From contig JALHRP010000021.1 of the NCBI GenBank assembly GCA_022841365.1, forward strand, positions 3,674 through 55,495: a stretch of 51,822 nt of DNA. The letters run 5' to 3'. This document shows, piece after piece, positions 8,844 to 16,321 of the stretch. A program made the position numbers and the translations under genes. The notes under the pieces are model-generated. The model searched no databases, was not told the DNA's origin, and saw only the letters and a program-made list of their open reading frames with translations. How positions within the stretch are numbered: the stretch's first letter is position 1; every line of letters starts with the position of its first letter. This DNA comes from Chitinophagaceae bacterium (GTDB taxonomy: Bacteria > Bacteroidota > Bacteroidia > Chitinophagales > Chitinophagaceae).

Positions 8844-9715
8844 AACGATGAAATTATTTCAAGCGATTGAACAATCAGTTTCTCAACAGCTGCATTTCCA
8901 TCTTTGCTGAATTCTTTTTTTACTCTGTTGGCAACAATGGCACTGATGGAGAGGCATTGATGCCCCAGTATCTTTCCCAGGCCATAAATAGCCGCTGTTT
9001 CCATTTCAAAATTAGTGATCCTGTGCTGACCAAACTGAAACGCTGTTAAACGATCTATAAGTGCAGGATTGGAAAGTCCCATTCGTAACACTCTTCCCTG
9101 CGGACCATAAAAACCAGGACATGTTACCGTAATTCCATGCTGATAACCATGAACAAAATGTTTGAGCAGTTGTGACCCTGCGCCTGTAACATAAGGGTAT
9201 GATAAACTATCCTGCACCTGTGTATGGGTTACAAATGCATGGAGCAATTGCTTTTCCTCTTCGTTGTATTCAGTCCGGTAAAAATGCAGTAGGTTATCAA
9301 TTCCCAATCCATGTGTAGATACCACAAATCCATCCACCGGAATATCGGCCTGCAATGCTCCTGATGTTCCTAAACGTATAATTTGAAGTGTGGTTAAATT
9401 TGGTTTGATGACTCTTGTTTCAAAATCAATATTCACCAGTGCATCGAGCTCGTTTAAAACTATATCTATATTGTCGGGGCCAATGCCTGTTGATACAACT
9501 GATATCCGTTTCTTGCCAACATATCCTGTGTGCGTTACAAATTCACGGTGCTGTTGCTTATGTTCAACAGAATCGAAATGTTTGGATACTTCTTTTACAC
9601 GATCAGGATCACCAACCGTTATAATGGTATGCGCCAGTTCTTCGGGACGTACATTTAAATGATAAACAGCCCCTCTTTGATTAATGATGAGTTCACTTTC
9701 TGCAATTCTTTGCAT
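8840..9715 (-). CDS. Nucleoside phosphorylase (uridine phosphorylase-like, PNP/UDP family)
   Basis: A 291-residue PNP_UDP_1-family enzyme that would cleave a nucleoside with phosphate to give base and ribose-1-phosphate in the cytoplasm. Visible family features are the phosphate site IRLGTSGALQ around residue 114, TVGDPDRV near the N-terminus, and NFEMETAAIYGLG near residue 235, the ribose/base-binding motif. It resembles uridine phosphorylases, but the substrate base is not certain. It is the first gene of a two-gene unit with dapF. Confidence 0.85.
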   Translation of the reverse strand: MQRIAESELIINQRGAVYHLNVRPEELAHTIITVGDPDRVKEVSKHFDSVEHKQQHREFVTHTGYVGKKRISVVSTGIGPDNIDIVLNELDALVNIDFETRVIKPNLTTLQIIRLGTSGALQADIPVDGFVVSTHGLGIDNLLHFYRTEYNEEEKQLLHAFVTHTQVQDSLSYPYVTGAGSQLLKHFVHGYQHGITVTCPGFYGPQGRVLRMGLSNPALIDRLTAFQFGQHRITNFEMETAAIYGLGKILGHQCLSISAIVANRVKKEFSKDGNAAVEKLIVQSLEIISSL

Positions 9716-9720
9716 AGTTC

Positions 9721-9753
9721 TTTGGGAGTATTTGCCCGAATATACTACATTTG
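9721..9753 (+). promoter_or_regulatory. Promoter of the tRNA-Cys gene
   Basis: TTTG at 9721-9724 and TACATTTG at 9746-9753 are separated by 21 bases, matching the Bacteroidota primary sigma consensus (TTG, about 19-21 bases, TAnnTTTG). Transcription would begin near 9760, about 50 bases before the mature tRNA 5' end. Confidence 0.55.
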
Positions 9754-9809
9754 CACCTCACAAATTGGATGGCAGTATGCTCAGTACAGTTCATCAAATG
9801 TGAGCAAAA

Positions 9810-9880
9810 GGTCCTGTGGCCGAGTGGCTAGGCAGAGCTCTGCAAAAGCTCGTACAGCGGTTCGAATCCGCTCGGGACCT
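9810..9880 (+). tRNA. tRNA-Cys (anticodon GCA)
   Basis: A full cloverleaf can be drawn. The acceptor stem is 9810-9816 with 9873-9879 (one G-U pair), and the anticodon stem GAGCT/AGCTC is at 9835-9839 and 9847-9851. The loop CTGCAAA has GCA at 9842-9844. The T arm AGCGG-TTCGAAT-CCGCT completes the fold. Base 73 is U (9880), the identity base of bacterial tRNA-Cys. CCA is not encoded. It is a single gene with its own promoter and terminator. Confidence 0.96.
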
Positions 9881-9885
9881 CCGGT

Positions 9886-9918
9886 AAAGGCGTCAGATAA
9901 ACTGGCGCTTTTCTTTTT
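9886..9918 (+). terminator. Rho-independent terminator after tRNA-Cys
   Basis: GCGTCAG (9890-9896) pairs with CTGGCGC (9902-9908) through one G-U pair and a 5-base loop. It is followed by TTTTCTTTTT. It lies directly behind the tRNA and in front of the next small gene. Confidence 0.8.
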
Positions 9919-9929
9919 AACTTCGATCT

Positions 9930-10331
9930 ATGCGTTACTCAAATTATATCGGTATCATCGCTGCATTACTGCTTGTGTTTGCAGCAACCTTTCCATGGAT
10001 TTATATTCCGTCTGTACAAGCAACTGTTTCCGGCTTTGGATCTGAAACCGTGATGAAGTTTGGTAAACCCGTTTTAATGAACCTGATTATGCTGGTGCTG
10101 AATGTGCTGTTCTTTTTAATTCCAAAGCTTTGGGCCAAGCGTTTTAATCCATTTATTGCATCAATAGGATTTGCCTGGGCTCTGCGTAATCTTTTACTGC
10201 TTTCTACCTGCAGAAACGGTGAGTGTCCCGAACGGACCATCTGGCTGTACGTTTATTTTTTTGCAGCCTGTGTGGTATTGATTATGACCTTGCTGCCTGA
10301 AATCAAAACTAAATCAAACGACCCTGCTTAA
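9930..10331 (+). CDS. Small four-helix membrane protein, unknown function
   Basis: A 133-residue protein with about four hydrophobic helices, at residues about 6-25, 50-68, 78-95 and 105-122. Two cysteines (STCRNGECPE, near residue 97) lie in one loop. I recognise no family. The ATG is 11 bases after the T-tract of the tRNA terminator, so it may live on read-through or an unseen promoter. Its TAA overlaps the stop of the convergent ABC-type gene. Confidence 0.6.
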   Translation: MRYSNYIGIIAALLLVFAATFPWIYIPSVQATVSGFGSETVMKFGKPVLMNLIMLVLNVLFFLIPKLWAKRFNPFIASIGFAWALRNLLLLSTCRNGECPERTIWLYVYFFAACVVLIMTLLPEIKTKSNDPA

Positions 10332-11227
10332 GCTACTGAAGAGAATACCGGTTCGGGGTCCACTTCTTTTTCATCATCTGTTTGCAGCTCTACTCTGTGT
10401 AAAATATCTTTGAGCGATGCTATGCGCTGTATCATATACGGCACGGTATCTAACCCACTCACAAACTTGAGGATGTATGTGTATATGCCAATCAGGTCTC
10501 CTGCCTGTAAGGTTTTGCCCGACATCTTAGATGAGATAATAAGTGCTGCAGAAATGATCACAATCACCAGTAATTCCATTACACCAAAATTCCATGCTTC
10601 CTGATCGCTGATGCGTATCTGCCACTTGCGGAGATTATTATAATGCTGATTGATGCGGATTGTATTTTTTGTAGCCAGTACATTTACCTGTTCTTCCAGT
10701 TCATCGTTTCTTAATTTATTCAGCCGGCGCATCCGCTTGCCGTAAATATAACCGGTAACTGTTACAGGAATCAGCATGGTTAAACAAAGCAGCACCACCT
10801 GTGCATCATAGAAACAAAGTAAAATGAGCGAGCCGGCAATGTTATAAACGGCTTCAATGATATAGTTTAAATCAAACTCAAGAAAATCAATAAACTCTCT
10901 TGATAAATTGGAGTGAGCGCTGAGTTTAGACAGATCTTTGTTTTTATTACGGCTCATTAAGCGAACCACCAGTGAAGTATAAATGTCTGAATAGGTTCTT
11001 GAATCGTACATATGCCGGATGGTTCCTGTAACAACCCACAGCAGATGTGCGGCAACCAGCAAGATCAATCCGTTGTAAGAATTTTTTAATAAATCATTCA
11101 CAGCCTCTCCTAAAAAATAAGGCCGCAACAATAATCCCAGCATTTCTACAGCAAATAAACTGTAGGTGAGTAACAGTTTATAGCGGTGTTGTTTTACAAT
11201 CGTTTGGATCACCCATTTTCCAGGCAT
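10328..11227 (-). CDS. ABC exporter six-helix membrane domain without ATPase domain
   Basis: A 299-residue protein that matches only the transmembrane half of an ABC exporter: about six helices and long cytoplasmic extensions with the family's basic loop GKRMRRLNKLRNDELEEQVN. It stops where a nucleotide-binding domain would start. No Walker A, signature or Walker B sequence exists in this frame or nearby. NCBI and Pfam know such stand-alone proteins (ABC transporter six-transmembrane domain group). An AAGGAG Shine-Dalgarno sequence lies 6 bases before the ATG, rare in this window. It follows the ATP-grasp/SET cluster on the same strand after 140 bases and could export or anchor its product; that link is inference. 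Confidence 0.75.
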   Translation of the reverse strand: MPGKWVIQTIVKQHRYKLLLTYSLFAVEMLGLLLRPYFLGEAVNDLLKNSYNGLILLVAAHLLWVVTGTIRHMYDSRTYSDIYTSLVVRLMSRNKNKDLSKLSAHSNLSREFIDFLEFDLNYIIEAVYNIAGSLILLCFYDAQVVLLCLTMLIPVTVTGYIYGKRMRRLNKLRNDELEEQVNVLATKNTIRINQHYNNLRKWQIRISDQEAWNFGVMELLVIVIISAALIISSKMSGKTLQAGDLIGIYTYILKFVSGLDTVPYMIQRIASLKDILHRVELQTDDEKEVDPEPVFSSVA

Positions 11228-11367
11228 AACTATCTCCTTGCTTTATTAAATCTTCAAAATAGACTGTGCAGAATCGCCGGAGTTTAGTGGATGGTATGAT
11301 TTCTTTTTCCGGCAGAATGGATTAGTAAGGGTAGTGCAAAGATAAGCAGAGGTGCGGGCAGAACAGT

Positions 11368-12801
11368 TTAACTCTTTGTCAGTTGCTGTTCACGGCTGCT
11401 GACAGAATTTCCCTTTTGTCCGGAAACTATTTTGCGGCAGTTGGGTGCACCGCACTGGCAATCAAAGGTTTCAGCTGAATCATCTAATAATTGAGCATAA
11501 TCCATAGTGAGTTCTTCTCCTGGCTGAATAGGCTTTATAGCGATCAGATTCAGGCCCATGTAGGCAGTATTAGGACTGCAGGAATGGTTCTGCGGTGCCC
11601 ATTCGGAGGGGTTGTTATCCCATAAAACATATACTTCAGTGCTGAGCGGTACGGCATAATGTTTAAACAGCAGCTTCTCTTCGGGCAGCCAGTTGTTATC
11701 TACAAAACGTTTTGTAACGATGCGTTGGGGCCGTTCTTCTCCTTTAAAAATAACTTCAGCTTCTGCAATGGACTGCGTGGCATATATACCAAAGCCGGCA
11801 ATTGAATTCCCCTTCATGATGTATTTCTTTTGCCTGCGTTTATGACGGGCAATACCTTCATCAATGATATGCTGCAGAAAACCTGCCTGACCAATGCCAT
11901 CGGCTTTAATAATGTAATCGGCACTGCCTTCATACCCATCAGTATAAAAAACAGAACAGGTAAAATTTACTTCTAAGAAAAATAATTTACCTGCTTCATT
12001 CATTCTAAAATCCATCCGTGCATAACCAACGCCGCCAAAACTGCGGAAGATGCGTTGAGCCGCTTCTGTTAATTGTTGTTTGATGGCAGGATCAGTAACA
12101 GGAATATTGCTTTCGGGATGCAGTTCAGATGTTTTGAGTGCATAGGTTTTAAATGTTCTTCCTTCAGGAAAAATAAATTCAATGGGTTGAAAAACTTTGC
12201 ACTTCTTTTCATCTTTTGCATTGGCAGCAACCAAAACTGTAAACTCTCTGCCTGCAATATATTCTTCTACCAACAATTGCGGATAGGAAGAAAGTACTGT
12301 CGTTGCTTTCTGTTTTAACTCATCAAGGTTATTGCAAACCGAATGTTCATCAATACCCAAACTGTCGCCGGCCTTTGCAGGTTTTACAAATAAAGGGTAA
12401 GTCAAATGCTTTACTTCCTGTTCGAGTTGATCAACGTTTTCAATCAAAGCATAATTAGCAGTTGCCACTCCTTCGGTATAGGCCACATACTTCATCAATT
12501 CTTTTGGAGGATCGTATAACAAGGTATTAGGTCCTGTAAACGGCAGGTTGAGTAATTCCAATGTATAAATCACATCAATAGAAGGAACTTCCCATTCCAG
12601 ATAACCTTCGCATAAGTTTACAAAACAATCATATCCTTTTTTACTCAGCTCAAGCAGTTGTTTGTAGGTGGTGAGTTTGTTGAGAAACACATGATCGAAC
12701 TGAATATGCGGCAACAAATGCGATACGTTGCGGGGCGGATCGTAATATTGATAATCAACAGCAGAAGTGGAGTAGTCGGGTTGCAATACACAAATCTTCA
12801 T
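11368..12801 (-). CDS. ATP-grasp ligase (D-Ala-D-Ala ligase-like) fused to a SET-domain lysine methyltransferase
   Basis: A 477-residue fusion. Residues 1 to about 320 are an ATP-grasp ligase of the D-Ala-D-Ala ligase type, with nucleotide lysine K140 (FVKPA), acidic pair E179/E180 (VEEYIAG) and metal ligands D264 (RMDFRM), E277 and N279 (LEVNFTC). Residues about 326-460 are a SET domain with NHSCSPN at 405-411 and the catalytic tyrosine region GEELTMDY at 428-435. A post-SET zinc site is formed by C408, C448, C450 and C455 (CQCGAPNC). All key residues of both enzymes are kept, so both activities are plausible: ATP-dependent peptide or amide bond formation, and AdoMet-dependent methylation of a lysine-type amine. 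It is 12 bases behind the related ATP-grasp gene. Substrate unknown. Confidence 0.85.
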   Translation of the reverse strand: MKICVLQPDYSTSAVDYQYYDPPRNVSHLLPHIQFDHVFLNKLTTYKQLLELSKKGYDCFVNLCEGYLEWEVPSIDVIYTLELLNLPFTGPNTLLYDPPKELMKYVAYTEGVATANYALIENVDQLEQEVKHLTYPLFVKPAKAGDSLGIDEHSVCNNLDELKQKATTVLSSYPQLLVEEYIAGREFTVLVAANAKDEKKCKVFQPIEFIFPEGRTFKTYALKTSELHPESNIPVTDPAIKQQLTEAAQRIFRSFGGVGYARMDFRMNEAGKLFFLEVNFTCSVFYTDGYEGSADYIIKADGIGQAGFLQHIIDEGIARHKRRQKKYIMKGNSIAGFGIYATQSIAEAEVIFKGEERPQRIVTKRFVDNNWLPEEKLLFKHYAVPLSTEVYVLWDNNPSEWAPQNHSCSPNTAYMGLNLIAIKPIQPGEELTMDYAQLLDDSAETFDCQCGAPNCRKIVSGQKGNSVSSREQQLTKS

Positions 12802-12813
12802 ATCATCTTGCTG

Positions 12814-13950
12814 TTAACGCACAGCCACTGCTTTTTTTGTTTTTTGTTTATGACGTTGCATCGCATCCTGCAGAATATGAAGAATTAAACCGGAATAAGA
12901 TTGATTACTTAATCGTACAATGGCACCAATCGACGTATAGTTTTCATCTTCACTTAAACCGCATTGTGCATTTACTTCCAGCACATACATGCGGCCGGTT
13001 TTTTTATCCATACGAATGTCAACCCGTCCGTAACCTGTTCCGCCCACTGCACAATATGCTTTCCAGCTGAGATCCATGATCTTTTTTTGCAGATTGATGG
13101 GAGGGAGGTGGTATTGATAAAAATCTTCTTCTTCGCCAAGGGATTGTTCCTTTTCATAGGTTTCCCATAAACGGTCGAAGGATAAAAACTTTTCTGTATC
13201 GGGTAAATCTTTATGAAAAATGCGTTCAACAGGAACATATACTTTCCTGCTGCGTGGTGAGTGATGCGATCCTGAAATGAAAACAGTGTATTCAGGCCCG
13301 TTAATAAATTCTTCTGCCACCAATCCGCCAAAAGAGAAATCCCAGCCACGGTAACCATCAAATAATTCTTTCACCAGTGTTTTTAATTCTTCATCGTTAT
13401 GCACTACGTTCTTTACGCCCAGTCCCATGCTGCCACCGCTCACTGCAGGTTTAATAATCAATGGTGTACCAACACGGTCGCAGATATTGCTGAGTTTTTG
13501 TTTTGCATGATGAATGGGTACCCATGCTGCATGTGGAATACCGGCATTATCAAACAACTCCTTCATAACGATCTTTGAAGTAGTGTTATCATAAAAGGCA
13601 GCATCAGCACCCGTGAAGATGAGTTTCTTTTCTTTTAAATAATGAATCACCGATACACCCGGTGTTCCATTCACTTCATCGCCATCGCATAAATTCAGTA
13701 CCAAGGGTGTTTGAAAAGAAGTGGTGGCGGCAATATCATCAATGATCTCTTTAAAATTGTTTTGCGTTACAGGTTGCCATTTCCAATTGAGTTGTAATTC
13801 TGCAAACACCTTTGTGTATTCATCAATGCTTTGTGTAAAATCGTAGTAGTAATCAAGATTTGCATCATTGGTTTGCAGATGCGGTACCAATACCCATATA
13901 AACAAAGGCTGCTCAGTGGAAGGGAGAGAAAGTAACGGGTTTAAAAGCAT
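12814..13950 (-). CDS. D-Ala-D-Ala ligase-like ATP-grasp enzyme
   Basis: A 378-residue ATP-grasp protein related to the N-terminal part of the following fusion. Visible residues are K167 (LIIKPAVSGGSMGLGV, the lysine plus glycine-rich loop), E213/E214 (VAEEFINGPEYT), D311 (GYGRVDIRMD), E325 and N327 (LEVNAQC). It has no SET domain. Both ligases carry a cysteine two residues after the metal-binding Asn (EVN-x2-C) and end in a similar helix (ILHILQDAMQRHKQK / LQHIIDEGIARHKRR). It is not the cell-wall Ddl: its N-terminus and C-terminus differ from Ddl, so another amino acid or peptide is the likely substrate. It lies 17 bases after the SET gene. Confidence 0.85.
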   Translation of the reverse strand: MLLNPLLSLPSTEQPLFIWVLVPHLQTNDANLDYYYDFTQSIDEYTKVFAELQLNWKWQPVTQNNFKEIIDDIAATTSFQTPLVLNLCDGDEVNGTPGVSVIHYLKEKKLIFTGADAAFYDNTTSKIVMKELFDNAGIPHAAWVPIHHAKQKLSNICDRVGTPLIIKPAVSGGSMGLGVKNVVHNDEELKTLVKELFDGYRGWDFSFGGLVAEEFINGPEYTVFISGSHHSPRSRKVYVPVERIFHKDLPDTEKFLSFDRLWETYEKEQSLGEEEDFYQYHLPPINLQKKIMDLSWKAYCAVGGTGYGRVDIRMDKKTGRMYVLEVNAQCGLSEDENYTSIGAIVRLSNQSYSGLILHILQDAMQRHKQKTKKAVAVR

Positions 13951-13967
13951 ATTGTAAATGTAAAAGA

Positions 13968-14462
13968 TTAATGCTTTAATTGATCAATTTTAGATTGAAT
14001 AAAATCAGTCAACCTGTACTGACGCAATGTATCGTTACTGAGTTCTTTTGCTCCTTTGATGATACCAATGCAATTGGCTTCACCACACAAACAATGAAAG
14101 GGCTCTGCCATAAACCATTCGGTTGATGGATAGAAAAAGGTAAACTCATCGCCTGCTGCTATTGCTTTTAATGCTGTTAATTCCATGGTTGTGGTATTAA
14201 AGAATGCATTGGGGTTGCAGCTATGGTTGATGTATTGTAAAAATTCCGGGCTGAGAATGATATGTTTGTTTTCTGCAATCTGCACGGTGTATTTAGATGG
14301 ATGATCATGTATTTCTCCGGATCCAAAACTGCAGATGACCTCATTGGGCTGATACGATTTGGTGGAGCAAAGAAGCTGATGATCGGAGCCGGTGAGTTGG
14401 TGGATTTCAGCAAAACCATAGTGGCCGGTAACCACGGTTGCTGCAAGGGTTGAAATGCTCAT
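13968..14462 (-). CDS. Stand-alone SET-domain methyltransferase
   Basis: A 164-residue minimal SET protein, first gene of the cluster. It keeps NHSCNPN at 79-85, the GDEFTFFYPSTEW segment at 104-116 with catalytic-type Tyr111, and a post-SET zinc site from C82, C124, C126 and C131 (CLCGEANC). SET enzymes methylate lysine side-chain amines with S-adenosylmethionine. Bacterial substrates are known for few of them. The gene is 17 bases ahead of the ATP-grasp gene, and a second SET domain is fused to the next ligase. This suggests two methylation steps or two substrates in one pathway. Confidence 0.85.
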   Translation of the reverse strand: MSISTLAATVVTGHYGFAEIHQLTGSDHQLLCSTKSYQPNEVICSFGSGEIHDHPSKYTVQIAENKHIILSPEFLQYINHSCNPNAFFNTTTMELTALKAIAAGDEFTFFYPSTEWFMAEPFHCLCGEANCIGIIKGAKELSNDTLRQYRLTDFIQSKIDQLKH

Positions 14463-14526
14463 GATGGAATTTTAGTGATAATAGTTTGAAATTAATAATA
14501 GATGTTTAATAATGGCAATAGTTTAA

Positions 14527-14560
14527 TCCAATGTTGAATGAATGTGTATAAAACATTGGA
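14527..14560. repeat. 9-bp inverted repeat upstream of the SET/ATP-grasp cluster
   Basis: TCCAATGTT at 14527-14535 and AACATTGGA at 14552-14560 are perfect inverted copies around a 16-base AT-rich centre. They lie 65-98 bases before the ATG of the SET gene, between it and the trxA terminator. The symmetry and spacing suit a dimeric regulator, but a hairpin of no function is possible. Confidence 0.4.
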
Positions 14561-14567
14561 CATTAAA

Positions 14568-14595
14568 AAACCCGTTTCAAAACTGAAACGGGTTT
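14568..14595 (-). terminator. Rho-independent terminator of trxA
   Basis: AAACCCGTTTC (14568-14578) and GAAACGGGTTT (14585-14595) form an 11-bp stem with a 6-base loop. On the minus strand it is followed by a run of six T (14565-14570, partly in the stem), 22 bases after the trxA stop. It isolates trxA from the SET/ATP-grasp cluster. Confidence 0.9.
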
Positions 14596-14617
14596 CTATA
14601 ATCGTTGTAATAAAAGC

Positions 14618-14935
14618 TTACATATGTTGCTCAATCTTTTTTACAAAGTTGCCTTTTGGCTGAGCACCTACTAATTTATCAACTACCTGTCCGTTCTTAA
14701 TGAACAGGATGGCAGGGATAGAAGTAATGCCATAGTTCATACTCACTTGTGGGTTTTCATCTACATTTACTTTGCCCACTTTTACTTTACCGTCGTATTC
14801 TTTGCTCAGTTCTTCAATAACCGGCCCGATTGCACGGCAAGGTCCGCACCACTCAGCCCAAAAATCTACTACGCTGAGTTTATCTGAACTGATGACTTCT
14901 GTTTGAAAATTTGAATCTGTGAATTGTTGTGCCAT
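14618..14935 (-). CDS. trxA: Thioredoxin
   Basis: A 105-residue cytoplasmic thioredoxin. The active site WCGPC is at about residues 29-33, followed by the cis-proline loop (SIPAIL, near residue 72). There is no signal peptide, unlike the TlpA-type proteins elsewhere in the window. It has its own promoter candidate (TAAATTTG at 14967-14974) and a strong terminator, so it is a single-gene unit. It reduces protein disulfides, with electrons from thioredoxin reductase encoded elsewhere. Confidence 0.96.
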   Translation of the reverse strand: MAQQFTDSNFQTEVISSDKLSVVDFWAEWCGPCRAIGPVIEELSKEYDGKVKVGKVNVDENPQVSMNYGITSIPAILFIKNGQVVDKLVGAQPKGNFVKKIEQHM

Positions 14936-14966
14936 ATCGTTTTTCTTTTTATGTTGAAAGGAAGGG

Positions 14967-14974
14967 CAAATTTA
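14967..14974 (-). promoter_or_regulatory. Possible -7 promoter element of trxA
   Basis: Minus-strand TAAATTTG fits TAnnTTTG exactly and lies about 32 bases before the trxA ATG. No clear TTG is seen at the expected distance upstream. Confidence 0.4.
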
Positions 14975-15012
14975 AGCCCATTCCTGTTAATCTGATGTTA
15001 TGTCATTATCCA

Positions 15013-15038
15013 CAGTTGTTTACAAGTAAAAACAACTG
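15013..15038. other. Hairpin between the copper operon end and trxA
   Basis: CAGTTGTTT (15013-15021) and AAACAACTG (15030-15038) pair around an 8-base centre. It lies 86 bases after the last gene of the copper operon. It may end that operon's transcript, but there is no T-run, so this is uncertain. A weaker inverted repeat GCAGTTAA/TTAACTGC is nearby at 15057-15079. Confidence 0.35.
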
Positions 15039-15123
15039 GTTGAAGCTACAGGTTTGGCAGTTAACAGGTCCTTAACTGCTGATTTTGCATTTGTCAACAT
15101 GTACGAATAACCTCATGGTATAA

Positions 15124-16320
15124 TCAAAAAGGCAGACTTGCCAGCTTGATTGTTTTCTCCATATTATCTGTCCATGCAAAAATTAATTGTTTGCCCGATT
15201 TGGTCATCTGCGGAAAACCGCTTGATCTTGAATCAGATGATTGGGCAATAATCACCGGTTGACCTTTTGTACCATTTGCATTTACTTTTACTGCTTTAAT
15301 GGTTGATCCTTCCATCCAGCTAACCATGGCTGTTTCATTGTCGAGCATTACCACATCAACCCGGCCAATTGCTTTGCCTTCATCTACCTGGATTGGCGTG
15401 TTAAAAGTAGCACCTCCATCTTCAGAAAAAATGATCTTCACCTGCGCTTTATTTTCTTTCATGGAGAACCATACAATGGCTAAATTATTTCCAACTGCAT
15501 CAGCTCTTGGTCCGTTCACCGGACAACCAGCAATCTTCCATTGATCAGGAAAGATGGTTTTTGATTGAGTCCACTCACCATTTACAAATCGTACAATGGA
15601 CATATCTCTTATCTCTTCATCTGAACGATCTCTGTAAACAATGATGGGGCCATTATCTGTAATGGCAATGGTTGTCTGGCAACAATCGCAGATTCTTCCG
15701 TCAAGTTCCCACTCATTTGTCTTGGTTCCTTTTTTGTCAAGTAAGGCGGCTCTCAATGTCATTTCACCATGATGTCCTTCATGTTTGCTGTGATCATTGC
15801 CTTCCATCGCTGTTTTTCTTCCATCGAGCCAGGAAACAAGAAACTGATCTTTGTATGGAGTGATGGATACAAAACCATGTTCGGCTTTCTTACCATCATC
15901 ATGTAATGTAGCAGGAGTGCTCCATGTTTTTCCTGCATCAGCAGATGCAACTAATTTAATATCGTACGTAAATGTGGCGGTATCGCTTTTTTGTAAAAAA
16001 TGTGCAAGCATGTTGCCTGCTGCATCAGATGATACAACCGGATAATCGGCCCAGTTCACAAACCAGTTATTGCCGGAGCTGATGGTTGAAGGCGAAGTCC
16101 ATTGCTCATTAACCAATGATGAGAAATGAAGCGATGCTTCTTTTCCTTTTTTTTGCATCCATGATAAATGAACGGTGCCTTTTGCATCTGTAAACAAATA
16201 GGGTGCTGAGCAGGAGTCTGCTGCAGGAGATGCAAGCATGGTTAATGCACCTGTTGATTTGTTATCAGGATTTGAACAGGCGGTTGCTGCAACAAGAAGG
16301 ACAGTGATGAGTTTTTTCAT
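15124..16320 (-). CDS. BNR/sialidase-like beta-propeller lipoprotein, last gene of the copper operon
   Basis: A 398-residue exported lipoprotein. The signal ends in a lipobox at Cys15 (VAATACS). The body has several BNR-type Asp-box-like turns (SADAGKTW, SEDGGATF), typical of sialidase-like propellers. There are no clear sialidase catalytic arginines, so glycosidase activity is doubtful. Two features suggest metal contact: DHSKHEGHHGEM at about 176-187 and CDCC at 211-214. The start at 16320 follows the TlpA stop by one base (TAAAATG) and is preferred over an in-frame ATG 15 bases upstream. Role in copper handling is inferred from operon position. Confidence 0.7.
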   Translation of the reverse strand: MKKLITVLLVAATACSNPDNKSTGALTMLASPAADSCSAPYLFTDAKGTVHLSWMQKKGKEASLHFSSLVNEQWTSPSTISSGNNWFVNWADYPVVSSDAAGNMLAHFLQKSDTATFTYDIKLVASADAGKTWSTPATLHDDGKKAEHGFVSITPYKDQFLVSWLDGRKTAMEGNDHSKHEGHHGEMTLRAALLDKKGTKTNEWELDGRICDCCQTTIAITDNGPIIVYRDRSDEEIRDMSIVRFVNGEWTQSKTIFPDQWKIAGCPVNGPRADAVGNNLAIVWFSMKENKAQVKIIFSEDGGATFNTPIQVDEGKAIGRVDVVMLDNETAMVSWMEGSTIKAVKVNANGTKGQPVIIAQSSDSRSSGFPQMTKSGKQLIFAWTDNMEKTIKLASLPF

Positions 16321-16321
16321 T

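Noticed and set aside
9886-9918. CCA or a second tRNA behind tRNA-Cys
   Set aside because: The sequence forms a terminator and no second cloverleaf can be drawn.
15006-15014. TTATCCACA, a perfect DnaA box
   Set aside because: Single copy with no AT-rich unwinding region, dnaA/dnaN genes or box cluster. About one or two such 9-mers are expected by chance in this length.
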